A DNA stretch of 64,000 nucleotides, from contig NZ_RJJE01000017.1 in the NCBI RefSeq assembly GCF_003721565.1, forward strand, positions 1,645,884 to 1,709,883, given 5' to 3'. Each line of letters begins with the position of its first letter. Positions within the stretch are counted from its first letter, which is position 1. A program made the translations under genes and the position numbers. Positions 8,041-17,281 of the stretch are shown here, piece by piece. Source of the stretch: Rufibacter immobilis (GTDB taxonomy: Bacteria; Bacteroidota; Bacteroidia; Cytophagales; Hymenobacteraceae). The notes under the pieces were generated by a model, which worked only from the letters and a program-made list of their open reading frames with translations, searched no databases and was not told the DNA's origin.

Positions 8041-8838
8041 TTAAGAATATTGCTCTGGGTGGGTAGCCACTTTGAAGACCCGCTTCAACACCCCAGACAA
8101 AGAAAACAAATAAGCCAGCACCATGCCCGTTGCCGACCCCAGGGAAACATCCAGCTCAGAATGCACGCCCAAAGCCACCCTGGACATACAGACCAGCACC
8201 GCCCACAGCATGGGCAGCACCAACCAAGGGCGGTGCCGGCGCGGCAGCTGGAGCCCCAGCCACATGGTGAGCATAGAGCCCAGCAGGAAAGCGTTCTGGG
8301 AGTGGCCCGATGGGAAAGAATAGCCCGCCTCGCTCACCCAATGCTCCAGCACCACCGGCGAGATCTGGGTATACTTCTCAGGGTTCTTTTTCAGATACTC
8401 CGCCAGATACACCCGGCGCGTCTCAGCGTCTTGCAGGTAAAAAGTGTCCAGCAAGGAAGCCTCCTGCCCTTTGCCGCCCAGCAGAAACTGATGGCTGGGG
8501 CGTGGCACCTCCGCCAGCGGCTTTATCACGTACTCGTTCAGCATGGCCATACTGCCCAGCGTGAACAGCAAAAACAGAAACGCCACCGTGAAAGATTGTG
8601 CCCGCAACTTAAGGCCTGTCTGTTGGCTGGCCGCCAGCAGACAGAGCAAAATGCCCAGCACCGGCGTGCCGTAAACACCGCCAGACTGGGATAATACGTA
8701 CCAGAAAAGCGTATCACGGTCGGCCTGCAGGTAACCGCTGAACGACACCGGCAGCAGCCACACCACCAGCACCAGCAAAAGCCAGCTCACGCCCGTGAGC
8801 AGAAGGGCAAACTTATTTTGGCTTAAATGTTTCCTCAT
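8041..8838 (-). CDS. PAP2-family membrane phosphatase
   Basis: 265 residues with several transmembrane helices. The three phosphatase motifs are visible in order: KPLAEVPRPS (K-x6-RP-like), FPSGHSQNAFLLG (PSGH), and SRVALGVHSELDV (SRxxxxxHxxxD). The enzyme probably dephosphorylates a lipid phosphate, such as undecaprenyl pyrophosphate or phosphatidate, at the outer face of the inner membrane. It is the first gene of a two-gene unit with the downstream glycosyltransferase (4 bp apart). The substrate is not determinable here. Confidence 0.9.
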   Translation of the reverse strand: MRKHLSQNKFALLLTGVSWLLLVLVVWLLPVSFSGYLQADRDTLFWYVLSQSGGVYGTPVLGILLCLLAASQQTGLKLRAQSFTVAFLFLLFTLGSMAMLNEYVIKPLAEVPRPSHQFLLGGKGQEASLLDTFYLQDAETRRVYLAEYLKKNPEKYTQISPVVLEHWVSEAGYSFPSGHSQNAFLLGSMLTMWLGLQLPRRHRPWLVLPMLWAVLVCMSRVALGVHSELDVSLGSATGMVLAYLFSLSGVLKRVFKVATHPEQYS

Positions 8839-8912
8839 GGATGAACCTACCCAGAACTTCTTGTGGAAGGGATGGGCATAAAATGGAAAGATACGGCATT
8901 GCGCGCAATTAA

Positions 8913-10427
8913 CTACGCCGGAGCCAACACCTTTCCCTGCTCCAGCCGCAGCACCTTAGTTACACAAGCTGGAATCTCCTGGGCGTAGTGCGTCACGTAG
9001 AGCAGCGTGGTAGTACTATGGGCACAGATCTGTTCCAGCAGTTCTTTGAACCCTCTCTGCTGTTGCGCATCCATCCCCTGGCAAGGCTCGTCCAGAATAA
9101 GTAGCGGCGGATGCTTAATGAGGGCCCGCGCCAGAAGGCATAGCCGCTGCACACTAGCTGAGACCGTTCTGAGCGGTTTGTCTTTTGCGTCTGCCACACC
9201 CATAAGTTCCAGCCAGCGCAGGGCTTGGGCCGCATTCTCAGGTTGGCTTTTCCGCATCAGCCCCAGCGTGTCATACAACCCAGACTCCACCACCTCCAGG
9301 CAGGTGTTTTGGTACGGGAAAAACTGAAACAGCTCCGGCGAGACAAACCCAATTTTCTTTCTGATGTCCCAGATGGTTTCACCGGTGCCGCGCTTACGGT
9401 CAAAGAGCGTAATGTCCTGGGCAAAGGCCTGCGGGTGGTCGCCGTTGAGCAAACTGAGCAGCGTGCTTTTCCCGGCTCCGTTAGGTCCCAGCAATGCCCA
9501 CCGTTCCCCTTGCTGCACCCGCCAGTCCACGTTCTGCAACACCGTTTTGTGGCCGTAGCGCACGTTTACATTCTTCAGTTCCAGAATGGTTTCATACGCA
9601 GCCAGCGGTTTGTCTGAAAGCAAACCCGTTAGGGCAGCAGCATCCAGAGCCGGTTTTTGGCCATGGCTAAATACTTGGTGGTGAAAGTTTTCCTTCGGCT
9701 GTGCCGAAATAATTTTGCCTTGATGCAGTACCGCTACATGGGTAATAGCCCGGGGAATTTCCTGCGCAGAAGTAGCCATGACCACCGTTACGCCCGAGGC
9801 GATGATCTCAGAGAGCAATTGATTGAAATGGACACGGGACTCCGCATCCAGACCAGTGAGCGGCATGTCCAGGAGCAACAATTGAGGGTTGCGCAGCATG
9901 GCGGCTGCCAGCAGCAGATGTTTGGTTTCGCCGTTAGAGAGAGTAATGAGTGGTTTATTCCTTAGCTCCTCCAGCCGGACAGCCTGCACCACTTTTTCCA
10001 GCGTCCAGACAGGATTTGGTCGGGACGGGGCCGGCAACCCAGACAGATATTCCTGAACGGTGGGCGCATCCTGGGCGTCTGAGGCATGGTACCGCTGTTG
10101 GTAGTAAAAGTCTGCGGTATTGGTGGAATGGTTCTTAAACGTATGCTTCTGCCCCACCTCCGCCACCAGATCCCGGAAAGAAGAAAAAGCATCTTGCTGC
10201 TTAGGATGGGTTTCCAGAAACCGCTCATAGAAGCCGTACGCCACGTGCCCTCCTACCACGCTCAACCTACCGGCCAGAGCCTGCAGCAGAGAGGTTTTGC
10301 CCGCGCCGCTCTCCCCCACCAAGGCCCACTGCTGCCCGGGCAGAATCTGGAAATCCAGCTGGGAGAAAACGGTCTGGTTCACGTACCTGACGGATACGTT
10401 CTGGAAGGTGAGAAAAGGGAGAGACAT
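8913..10427 (-). CDS. Tandem ABC ATPase, ModF-like
   Basis: 504 residues with two nucleotide-binding domains and no membrane domain. NBD1 (residues about 1-245) has Walker A GESGAGKTS, signature LSNGE, and Walker B LLLLDMPLTGLD. NBD2 (residues about 280-504) has Walker A GPNGAGKST, signature position VSASVQ, and Walker B LLILDEPCQGMD. So NBD1 lacks the catalytic Glu (Met instead) and NBD2 lacks a proper LSGGQ. In a head-to-tail dimer these defects fall in the same composite site, leaving one canonical site. The overall layout matches ModF/PhrA-like proteins, named from molybdate loci. No molybdate genes are nearby, so the function is open: transport, or a soluble translation/repair-type ABC. 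Confidence 0.87.
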   Translation of the reverse strand: MSLPFLTFQNVSVRYVNQTVFSQLDFQILPGQQWALVGESGAGKTSLLQALAGRLSVVGGHVAYGFYERFLETHPKQQDAFSSFRDLVAEVGQKHTFKNHSTNTADFYYQQRYHASDAQDAPTVQEYLSGLPAPSRPNPVWTLEKVVQAVRLEELRNKPLITLSNGETKHLLLAAAMLRNPQLLLLDMPLTGLDAESRVHFNQLLSEIIASGVTVVMATSAQEIPRAITHVAVLHQGKIISAQPKENFHHQVFSHGQKPALDAAALTGLLSDKPLAAYETILELKNVNVRYGHKTVLQNVDWRVQQGERWALLGPNGAGKSTLLSLLNGDHPQAFAQDITLFDRKRGTGETIWDIRKKIGFVSPELFQFFPYQNTCLEVVESGLYDTLGLMRKSQPENAAQALRWLELMGVADAKDKPLRTVSASVQRLCLLARALIKHPPLLILDEPCQGMDAQQQRGFKELLEQICAHSTTTLLYVTHYAQEIPACVTKVLRLEQGKVLAPA

Positions 10428-10497
10428 GGAGAAAAGAGCAAATTCAGCGAATAAAAATCTGTATAGAATAGAAAGTTATGCCCACTTGTGCTGGAAA

Positions 10498-10535
10498 CGT
10501 TTAGGGACTGTTTTTGAAAAAACAGCCCCTAAACG
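10498..10535. repeat. Repeat R copy R4
   Basis: CGTTTAGGGACTGTTTTT followed by AAAAACAGCCCCTAAACG. It lies between the GDPD stop and the start of the ABC ATPase gene (both on the minus strand), i.e. downstream of GDPD. Confidence 0.88.
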
Positions 10536-10587
10536 GAAACATCAGAAATGTATTAGTTTGGAGTGTACCGCGCTGTGCACAAGAATC

Positions 10588-11622
10588 TTATTTCTTTACC
10601 TTGCCCAGTAAAATCTCTGGTTCGTTGGTGGTAATGAAATCCGCTTTGCGCTCCAGCAGCCAATCCATCATTTCGGGGGTGTTTACGGTCCAGACGTTTA
10701 CGGTGAGGCCTAGTTGGTGGGCTTCGTTTATCCACTGCGGGTTCTTTTGCACCACAGACAGGTTATAGTCAAAGCCCGTCATCTTGTCCTTGGCCAGCTC
10801 AGCGGGCGCTTTGCCGCCGTTGAGGTACGCCACCTTAGCCGATGGCTCCAGTTCCAGCACCTTTTTAAGAATGTCATAGTCAAAGCTGATGTAGTCTACC
10901 CAGCCCTGCGCCTTGTGCTTTTGCACCAACTCCACCACTTTTCTGGCCAGCGCCTGCCCCCGCTCTTTGCTCACAGAAGAAGGCTTTATCTCCAGAATGA
11001 GCTTGGTTTTGTTCTGGTTCAGGCCAGCCAGCAGGTAAGCCTCCAGCGTAGGCAACGGCTCGCCGTTGGGAAGTTTGAGTTTGGCCAGTTCCCCTGATGT
11101 TGTCTTTTCAATGTGCGTTCCTTTTACGTCATGGTCATGGTACACAAACAGCACTGAGTCAGCGGACATGTGTACGTCAAACTCACTGCCGGCGCAGCCC
11201 AGCCTGATGGCATGTTGCAGGGCCGGAATGGAGTTTTCGCTCACGCCCGTATTCTTGAACGCTCCGCGGTGGGCAATCACGCCGTTGGTGATGAACTCGT
11301 CTTTCACAATCCGGAAGGTTTCCTGTTTTCCGTTGGCCGCCAGCGTCACCTCCAGCCATTGATTTTGCGAGGCCGCCCCAGCGGTTTGCTTCAGCCGCAG
11401 GGTATTGTCTGTGCCTAACTCAAAGAGCTTCTTGCTTTCCCCCACCAGTTTCACCTTAGGAACGGCAGTACCCTGGCCTACCGCCAGTACTTTTCCTATA
11501 GTCGGCTTGCCGGTAGTATAGGTGAAATTGGAAAGGGTAAGCTTTGTTTGGGCCATGGTAACGGAGCAGAAAGCGTAACTCAAGCTTACGCAAGCGGCCA
11601 GGCCGAGGAGCATTTTTTTCAT
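10588..11622 (-). CDS. Secreted glycerophosphodiester phosphodiesterase family protein
   Basis: 344 residues. A signal peptide (MKKMLLGLAACVSLSYAFCS, continuing VTMAQ) precedes an N-terminal region of about 90 residues of Ig-like character. The GDPD TIM barrel follows: GVIAHRGAFKNTGVSENS (HRG and the metal-binding EN), EFDVHMSADSVLFVYHDHDV (ExD plus the HDH general acid/base His), KLILEIKP (metal Glu), then NVWTVN and ADFITTNEP near the end. It would hydrolyse glycerophosphodiesters to glycerol-3-phosphate in the periplasm. The extra N-terminal domain is unusual for minimal UgpQ but common in exported Bacteroidota versions. It is monocistronic. Confidence 0.93.
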   Translation of the reverse strand: MKKMLLGLAACVSLSYAFCSVTMAQTKLTLSNFTYTTGKPTIGKVLAVGQGTAVPKVKLVGESKKLFELGTDNTLRLKQTAGAASQNQWLEVTLAANGKQETFRIVKDEFITNGVIAHRGAFKNTGVSENSIPALQHAIRLGCAGSEFDVHMSADSVLFVYHDHDVKGTHIEKTTSGELAKLKLPNGEPLPTLEAYLLAGLNQNKTKLILEIKPSSVSKERGQALARKVVELVQKHKAQGWVDYISFDYDILKKVLELEPSAKVAYLNGGKAPAELAKDKMTGFDYNLSVVQKNPQWINEAHQLGLTVNVWTVNTPEMMDWLLERKADFITTNEPEILLGKVKK

Positions 11623-11846
11623 GGGTTTAGGGTAGGATTAGCAGTTCAACTTACACAGAATTAACGCATTGAAATTGACAACCTGAAGGCAATATGCAAA
11701 GAGGAAGCGTAAAAGCAGCAAGTACCTAAAATTTTGTAGCCACGCCCCAAGCCTGAGCAGAGAGCGTAAAGCGAATGCCCCACCGCCTTTGACAGCAGCG
11801 GGGCACTCAAACTACACAACACTTACTAAAACGAACTAATAAAATC

Positions 11847-13118
11847 TTACACAAATAGATTGAGGAAGTCCTGCTTGCCGTTGAGGTACTCATAGGCGAA
11901 GCCTTCCTCCAGCATTCTGAGTTTGATGGCTTCCACATCCTGCGGGTGCTTCACCTCCACCCCAATGAACACCGGGCCTTTCTCTTTGTTGTTCTTCTTG
12001 ATGTACTGGAAATGGATGATGTCGTCCTCGGGGTGCAATACGCGGTTCACGAAGGTTCTCAGCGCCCCGGGCTTCTGGTTGAACGTGACCATGAAGTAGT
12101 GCTTGAGGCCCTGGTGCTGCAGCGCGCGTTCCTTGATATCTTCCATGCGGGTGATGTCATTGTTGCTGCCGCTGATCACGCACACCACGTTTTTACCTTT
12201 GATTTCCCCGGCGAAATCTTTTAAAGCCGAAATGCTCAAGGTGCCGGCCGGTTCCAGCACCACGCCTTCCTCATTGTACATCTTGAGAATGTCTTCGCAG
12301 ATTTGGCCTTCGGGCACCAGCACCACGTCATCTAGCAGTTCCCGGCAGATCTCAAATGTGATCTCACCGGGGCATTTCACGGCCGCCCCATCTACAAACG
12401 AGTCAATGGTCTCCAACGCCTGACGCTGATCTTCTTTAATGGACCGGTACATAGACGGCGCGCCCAGCGGCTGTACCCCAATCAGTTTGGTATTGGGGCT
12501 CACCTGCTTGAACACACTAGAGACGCCAGAGGCCAACCCGCCCCCGCCAATAGGCATGAACAGGTAATCAATGGCAAAATCAGCGTCTTTGAAAATCTCC
12601 AGCCCCACGGTGGCCTGGCCTTCTACAATGGCCAGGTCATCAAACGGCGGAATGAAAGTGCTCCCGCGCCCGTCGCAGAATTCCTTTGCGGCTTTGAACG
12701 TGTCATCATAGGTGGCACCGGTGAGCACCACCTCTACCATATCTTTCCCGAAGAGGCGCACTTTGTTCACCTTCTGGGCGGGCGTTTGGGCAGGCATGAA
12801 GATGTAGCCTTTGATGCCCAGCAATTGGCAGGCATAGGCCACCCCCTGCGCGTGGTTCCCAGCGCTTGAGCAGACAATCTCCCCCGCCCTTTCCTCGGCA
12901 GAAAGCGACGAAATCTTGTTATACGCCCCTCTTATTTTGTAGGAACGCACCACCTGCAAATCTTCCCGCTTCAGGTAAATCTCGGCGTCATAGAGCTGCG
13001 ACAGCCATAGGTTCTTCATGAGGGGCGTTTTGTAGATCACCCCTTTCAGGTTCTTGGCCGCTTTCTCTACATTTCCCAGCGCTACCACGGTTTCTAATGA
13101 AGCTGTCTGTTTCTGCAT
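11847..13118 (-). CDS. ilvA: Threonine dehydratase, biosynthetic, with C-terminal ACT-like domain
   Basis: 423 residues from ATG at 13118 (MQKQTASLETVVALGNVEKA). An in-frame extension to 13331 translates repeat DNA and was rejected. The enzyme deaminates threonine to 2-oxobutanoate, the entry to isoleucine. The PLP lysine motif is VRSYKIRGAYNKI, the glycine loop is MPIGGGGLASG, and the PLP-contact SGSNND is near residue 335. The C-terminal 85 residues (HYFMVTFNQKPGALRTFVN) form one ACT-like regulatory domain, as in the short IlvA class, so feedback by isoleucine/valine is plausible. It is the last gene of the ilv run, separated from ilvC by a composite repeat. Confidence 0.96.
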   Translation of the reverse strand: MQKQTASLETVVALGNVEKAAKNLKGVIYKTPLMKNLWLSQLYDAEIYLKREDLQVVRSYKIRGAYNKISSLSAEERAGEIVCSSAGNHAQGVAYACQLLGIKGYIFMPAQTPAQKVNKVRLFGKDMVEVVLTGATYDDTFKAAKEFCDGRGSTFIPPFDDLAIVEGQATVGLEIFKDADFAIDYLFMPIGGGGLASGVSSVFKQVSPNTKLIGVQPLGAPSMYRSIKEDQRQALETIDSFVDGAAVKCPGEITFEICRELLDDVVLVPEGQICEDILKMYNEEGVVLEPAGTLSISALKDFAGEIKGKNVVCVISGSNNDITRMEDIKERALQHQGLKHYFMVTFNQKPGALRTFVNRVLHPEDDIIHFQYIKKNNKEKGPVFIGVEVKHPQDVEAIKLRMLEEGFAYEYLNGKQDFLNLFV

Positions 13119-13135
13119 GGTGAATTCCTCTTTCT

Positions 13136-13507
13136 GCTTTTGTCCTGTTTTCAGAAAATAAGCCCTAAAACAAGTACCTTTTTCCCTGGCTGCCGAAGGA
13201 TGCGTGGAGTCTCCCGACTCCCATATTACGCTTGGTCTAACTCCTGACAGACCAACGCACTTCGAATCAGTGCCATTTCGGTCTGTTAGGGGACAGACCG
13301 GGGGAGGTAGTTTCCAGACTCCATTCGTCAAAATCCTACTCGTGGCTCCCGGCGAGTCTGGAGACTCGCATCATCTTTTGTCACGAGTCTTGAGACTCGC
13401 GCCAGTAGATGACGGTTACCGTTTGGTTTAAACGCCTGTGAAGCCTTAGAGACTTCACAGGCGTTTCTGTTTTGGGCCCATTTTCAAGAAAACATGTCCA
13501 AAACGCA
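13136..13507. repeat. Composite R-B-R element 1 (with insertion), ilvC-ilvA gap
   Basis: This fills most of the 429-bp gap between ilvC and ilvA. Degenerate R copies lie at 13136-13171 and 13461-13507, around B copy B1 (13187-13405). B1 carries GGAGTCTCCCGACTCC, CGAGTCTGGAGACTCG and CGAGTCTTGAGACTCG palindromes. Compared with the other B copies it has an extra internal block at about 13228-13300, with two further hairpins (TTGGTCT/AGACCAA and CGGTCTGT/ACAGACCG). A stem-loop AACGCCTGTGAAG/CTTCACAGGCGTT ends against the second R copy just downstream of ilvC and may act as a terminator or processing site. Confidence 0.8.
13429..13467. terminator. Stem-loop downstream of ilvC
   Basis: Arms AACGCCTGTGAAG and CTTCACAGGCGTT with an 8-9 nt loop, about 85 nt after the ilvC stop on the minus strand. 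The far arm merges with the degenerate R copy. There is no clean T-run on the minus strand; a few T follow on the plus strand. A role in termination is only inferred. Confidence 0.45.
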
Positions 13508-13547
13508 CTAAAGATTTTATTCTTCTCCTGAGAAAAAGGAGGTAAGA

Positions 13548-14591
13548 CTATCTGCCGGAGCGGAGTTTTCTTACGGTAGCACCGGTCTGCCATAACTCTG
13601 ACTCACGCACCTCCGCCAACTCGGCTTCCAGCTCGGCACGGTAGCCTGGGGTTGAACCGCGCTGAATGGTACGGGCCGCTTCCTGGCCAGACGCCACGCT
13701 GTCATACAGTTCATTCAATACAGGCAAGGTAGCCTCACGGAATTTGCCTTTCCAATCTAAAGCACCACGCTGAGCGGTTACAGAGCAGTTGCTGAACATC
13801 CAGTCCATACCGTTCTCGCCTACTAATGGCACCAGGCTCTGGGTTAGTTCTTCCACGGTTTCGTTGAACGCCTCAGACGGTGAGTGACCGCGCTGACGCA
13901 ATACTTGGTACTGGGCTTCAATGATACCCGCCAAAGCACCCATCAACACACCGCGCTCACCAGTTAAATCAGAGTAGACTTCTTTTTTGAAATCAGTCTC
14001 AAATAGGTAACCAGAACCTACGCCAATGCCCATAGCAATAGCTTTCTCGTAGGCTTTACCTGTGGCATCCTGGAACACCGCGAACGAAGAGTTCAACCCG
14101 CTACCGGCTAAGAACAGACGGCGCAGGCTGGTGCCGCTTCCTTTAGGGGCTACCAGAATCACATCTACATCAGCGGGCGGAACAATGTTGGTTTGCTCTT
14201 TGAACGTGATGCCGAAGCCGTGTGAGAAATACAGGGTGTTGCCTGGCTTCAATCTTTCTTTGATGGTGGGCCAAACGGCAATCTGACCAGCGTCTGACAA
14301 CAGGTTGCAGATGATGGTACCGCGCTCCACGGCTTCTTCAATAGAGAACAAGGTCTCGCCTTCTACAAAACCGTCTTGCTTGGCTTTCTCCCAAGAGGCT
14401 GAATCCTTGCGCTGGCCCACAATCACCTTGAAGCCATTGTCGCGCATGTTCAACGCCTGACCCGGACCTTGCACGCCGTAGCCAATCACCGCAATCACTT
14501 CGTCTTTAAGCGTCTCTTGGGCTTTTGCCAACGGATATTCATCGCGGGTTACAACGGTTTCTTCTACACCGCCGAAATTAATCTTTGCCAT
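13548..14591 (-). CDS. ilvC: Ketol-acid reductoisomerase (class I)
   Basis: 347 residues, the usual length of the short class I enzyme. It reduces and isomerises acetolactate or acetohydroxybutyrate with NADPH and Mg2+ in valine/isoleucine synthesis. The dinucleotide fold shows EVIAVIGYGVQGPGQALNMRDNG (GxGxxG variant) followed by VIVGQRKDS. The metal-site helix motif DLTGERGVLMGALAGIIEAQY is present, with a second Glu in GHSPSEAFNETVEEL. It follows ilvN after a composite repeat and precedes ilvA, all on the minus strand. Confidence 0.96.
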   Translation of the reverse strand: MAKINFGGVEETVVTRDEYPLAKAQETLKDEVIAVIGYGVQGPGQALNMRDNGFKVIVGQRKDSASWEKAKQDGFVEGETLFSIEEAVERGTIICNLLSDAGQIAVWPTIKERLKPGNTLYFSHGFGITFKEQTNIVPPADVDVILVAPKGSGTSLRRLFLAGSGLNSSFAVFQDATGKAYEKAIAMGIGVGSGYLFETDFKKEVYSDLTGERGVLMGALAGIIEAQYQVLRQRGHSPSEAFNETVEELTQSLVPLVGENGMDWMFSNCSVTAQRGALDWKGKFREATLPVLNELYDSVASGQEAARTIQRGSTPGYRAELEAELAEVRESELWQTGATVRKLRSGR

Positions 14592-14656
14592 TTTACTGTA
14601 GCTAATAAAGGTTTTAAGATGATTTACACTTCTAAAAGAGCCCTTCTGCGCTCTTT

Positions 14657-14696
14657 GCGTTTAGGAGCTGTTTTTGGAAAAACAGCCCCTAAACGG
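14657..14696. repeat. Repeat R copy R5
   Basis: GCGTTTAGGAGCTGTTTTT then AAAAACAGCCCCTAAACGG, 66 bp upstream of the ilvC start on the minus strand; boundary of composite element 2. Confidence 0.9.
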
Positions 14697-14892
14697 CTTT
14701 TTTATCTCTGGCGCGAGTCTCCAGACTCGTGCCGATGGATGCGTGGAGTCTCCAGACTCCCATTACTTCTACTGGTGGTTCCCGGCGAGTCTGGAGACTC
14801 GCTTCATCTTTTGTCACGAGACTAGAGTCTCGCGCCAGGAAATTCCAGACTTTCTGTTTTTGGCCTTTTTTCAGAAAAACAGGCTCTAAAAG
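14657..14892. repeat. Composite R-B-R element 2, ilvN-ilvC gap
   Basis: R copy R5 lies at 14657-14696 (GCGTTTAGGAGCTG...CAGCCCCTAAACGG), B copy B2 at 14708-14838 and degenerate R copy R6 at about 14850-14892. B2 contains four short palindromes of one theme: CGAGTCTCCAGACTCG, GGAGTCTCCAGACTCC, GCGAGTCTGGAGACTCGC and CGAGACTAGAGTCTCG. The element occupies nearly the whole 326-bp gap between ilvC and ilvN. No coding capacity is evident. Confidence 0.88.
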
Positions 14893-14917
14893 CAATCGGA
14901 CTCTCCTCGCCGCGGAA

Positions 14918-15526
14918 TTACATGCTGAACACCTTCTCGCGGCTGTTCAGGAATTCGTTCTCCATGACCTCATGCCCCGGCTCGGCGCGCTCAAACTCAC
15001 GCAGTTTGCGGTTGAAGCCGTCGCTGTCTTTGATGATGGCGATGCGGGCGCTGCGCACAAACTCAATCAACCCGAATGGCTGCAGAATTTTAATCAGGTT
15101 GTCGGTTTCCTCGCGGTGGCCGGTGGTTTCAAAGACAGTATAATCTTTTCTAATCACCACCACACGGGCTCCATTTTCGCGCAGCAGCCGCTCCACTTTC
15201 GCTTTCTCGGCCACAATATCAGTGGGCACTTTGTAGAGGGCCATTTCTTGCCAAATCACATCTTCGTTGGTGTTGAAGTACACCTTGAGCACCTCTACCT
15301 GCTTCTCAATCTGGCGGGCAATTTTGCTCACCACCTCCTCAGTTTCGTGCACCACGATGTTGAAGCGGTGAATTCCCTCTATCTCGCTGGGCGAGGTATT
15401 GAGGCTCTCAATGTTCATCTTGCGGCGCGAGAATATCATGGCGATGCGGTTGAGCAACCCAATCTGGTTCTCTGTGTACACCGTGATGTTGTATTCCTGC
15501 CGTTCTATTGGCGCTTGCTCACTCAT
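14918..15526 (-). CDS. ilvN: Acetolactate synthase small (regulatory) subunit
   Basis: 202 residues. An N-terminal ACT domain (EYNITVYTENQIGLLNRIAMIFSRRKMNIESL) would bind valine and transmit feedback inhibition to the catalytic subunit. The rest is the C-terminal small-subunit domain (GHREETDNLIKILQPFGLIEFVRSARIAI). The length matches the longer bacterial IlvN/IlvH type. It starts 21 bp after the ilvB stop, so the two subunits are translated from one transcript. Confidence 0.94.
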   Translation of the reverse strand: MSEQAPIERQEYNITVYTENQIGLLNRIAMIFSRRKMNIESLNTSPSEIEGIHRFNIVVHETEEVVSKIARQIEKQVEVLKVYFNTNEDVIWQEMALYKVPTDIVAEKAKVERLLRENGARVVVIRKDYTVFETTGHREETDNLIKILQPFGLIEFVRSARIAIIKDSDGFNRKLREFERAEPGHEVMENEFLNSREKVFSM

Positions 15527-15547
15527 CTTCTTCTTGGTTTAGCAAGG

Positions 15548-17281
15548 TTATTTCAATCTGATTTCACTCACGCTGCAGCCCTGCGGCACCATAGGGAACA
15601 CGTTGTTCTCTTTGGTCACCATCACCTCCAGCAAGAAAGAGCCGGGGTTGGAGAGCATTTGCTGCAACGCCTCTACCAAGTCTTCGCGCTGGTTGATGCT
15701 GCGACCCGGTATGCCGTAACCCTTGGCTACCGTCACGTAATCTGGGCTGGTAATGTCCACGAACGAGTAGCGGCGCTCATGGAACAGCTCCTGCCACTGG
15801 CGCACCATGCCCAGGAACTGGTTATTCAGAATCAGGATTTTCACGTCTATGCCGCTCTGCATGATGGTGCCCAGTTCCTGAATGGTCATCTGCACACCGC
15901 CGTCGCCAATTACGGCCACCACGGTTCTGTTAGGTGCCCCAAACTTGGCCCCGATGGCCGCCGGTAACGCGAAGCCCATGGTGCCCAAGCCGCCGCTGGT
16001 AATGTTGCTGCGGGTCTGGTTCAATTTGGCGTAGCGGCAGGCCACCATCTGGTGCTGGCCTACGTCGGTGACAATGATGACCTCGCCCTTAGTGAGCTCG
16101 TTCAGTTGCTGAATTACTTCGCCCATGGTCATCTCATCGCTGGTGGGGAACAACTCTTCTCTGATGACAGCGTCAATTTCCTTCTGCTCGTACTCTTTGA
16201 ACTTGGCCAGCCACTCGGTATGCTGTTTGGTTTCCACCATTTGGGTGAGCAACGGTAAGGTTTCTTTGCAGTCGCCCCACACCGGCACGGTGGTTTTCAC
16301 GTTCTTGTCAATCTCGGCGGGGTCAATGTCCAGGTGAATGACTTGGGCCTGCTTGGCATATTTGTCCAGGCGGCCGGTTACGCGGTCATCAAAGCGCATG
16401 CCTATGGCAATCAAGACATCGCACTCATTGGTCATCACGTTGGGGCCGTAGTTGCCGTGCATGCCCAGCATACCCACGTTCTGCGGGTGGTCGGTAGGCA
16501 ACGCACCTGCGCCCATGATGGTCCAGGCCGCCGGGATTCCGGTTTTCTCCAGAAAAGTCCTGAACTCCTGCTCGGCAGAGCCGAGCATCACGCCCTGGCC
16601 CCATAGCACGAACGGCTTCTTGGCTTTATTAATTAATTCCGCCGCCTGGCGGATGTATTCTTTGCGCACAATGGGCTTGGGCCGATAGCTGCGGATGTGG
16701 TCACACGGCGTGTAGCCCCGAAAAGCGAACTTCTGCAGCTGGGCGTTTTTGGTAATATCAATCAACACCGGACCGGGGCGACCACTGCGGGCAATGTGAA
16801 ACGCTTTGGCCAATACCTCCGGAATCTCAGTGGCATCGGTTACCTGATAGTTCCACTTGGTGACCGGCGTGGTAATGCCAATTACATCTGCTTCCTGAAA
16901 CGCATCTGTCCCTAGCAAGTGCGCGAATACCTGACCCGTGATACAGACCAAAGGCGTGCTGTCAATCAAGGCATCGGCGAGGCCGGTGACTAAATTGGTA
17001 GCACCGGGGCCGCTGGTAGCGAACACCACGCCTACTTTGCCGGAGCTTCGGGCATAGCCCTGGGCAGCGTGAATGCCGCCTTGCTCGTGGCGCACCAGTA
17101 TGTGTTTCAAGTCACCTTCAAAGTCATAGAGCGCATCATAGATGGGCATGATGGCTCCACCCGGATACCCGAAGATGGTGTCTACGCCTTCCACCACGAA
17201 GCCGTGCAGTAGCGCCTGGCTACCGCTAATCATGGTATCTGTCTCAGGCAAGGCTGGGGCTTGTTTCTCTTGCGTTAACAT
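15548..17281 (-). CDS. ilvB: Acetolactate synthase large (catalytic) subunit
   Basis: 577 residues from ATG at 17281 ([20 protein letters not shown]). This start overlaps the end of ilvD by 38 bp; a second ATG at 17233 (MISGSQALL) would avoid the overlap and cannot be excluded. The ThDP/FAD enzyme condenses two pyruvates, or pyruvate with 2-oxobutanoate. Visible are [15 protein letters not shown] and [20 protein letters not shown] (catalytic Glu), [14 protein letters not shown], and the ThDP-Mg motif [17 protein letters not shown]...[13 protein letters not shown] near residues 430-480. It is transcribed with ilvD and ilvN. Confidence 0.95.
   Translation of the reverse strand: MLTQEKQAPALPETDTMISGSQALLHGFVVEGVDTIFGYPGGAIMPIYDALYDFEGDLKHILVRHEQGGIHAAQGYARSSGKVGVVFATSGPGATNLVTGLADALIDSTPLVCITGQVFAHLLGTDAFQEADVIGITTPVTKWNYQVTDATEIPEVLAKAFHIARSGRPGPVLIDITKNAQLQKFAFRGYTPCDHIRSYRPKPIVRKEYIRQAAELINKAKKPFVLWGQGVMLGSAEQEFRTFLEKTGIPAAWTIMGAGALPTDHPQNVGMLGMHGNYGPNVMTNECDVLIAIGMRFDDRVTGRLDKYAKQAQVIHLDIDPAEIDKNVKTTVPVWGDCKETLPLLTQMVETKQHTEWLAKFKEYEQKEIDAVIREELFPTSDEMTMGEVIQQLNELTKGEVIIVTDVGQHQMVACRYAKLNQTRSNITSGGLGTMGFALPAAIGAKFGAPNRTVVAVIGDGGVQMTIQELGTIMQSGIDVKILILNNQFLGMVRQWQELFHERRYSFVDITSPDYVTVAKGYGIPGRSINQREDLVEALQQMLSNPGSFLLEVMVTKENNVFPMVPQGCSVSEIRLK

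Noticed and set aside
13119..13331. In-frame N-terminal extension of ilvA
   Set aside because: It translates the composite repeat element. IlvA homology starts at the ATG at 13118.
14729..15967. 412-codon plus-strand frame
   Set aside because: It is antisense to ilvN and part of ilvB and runs through repeat DNA. It has no recognisable domain, while the minus-strand genes are unambiguous.
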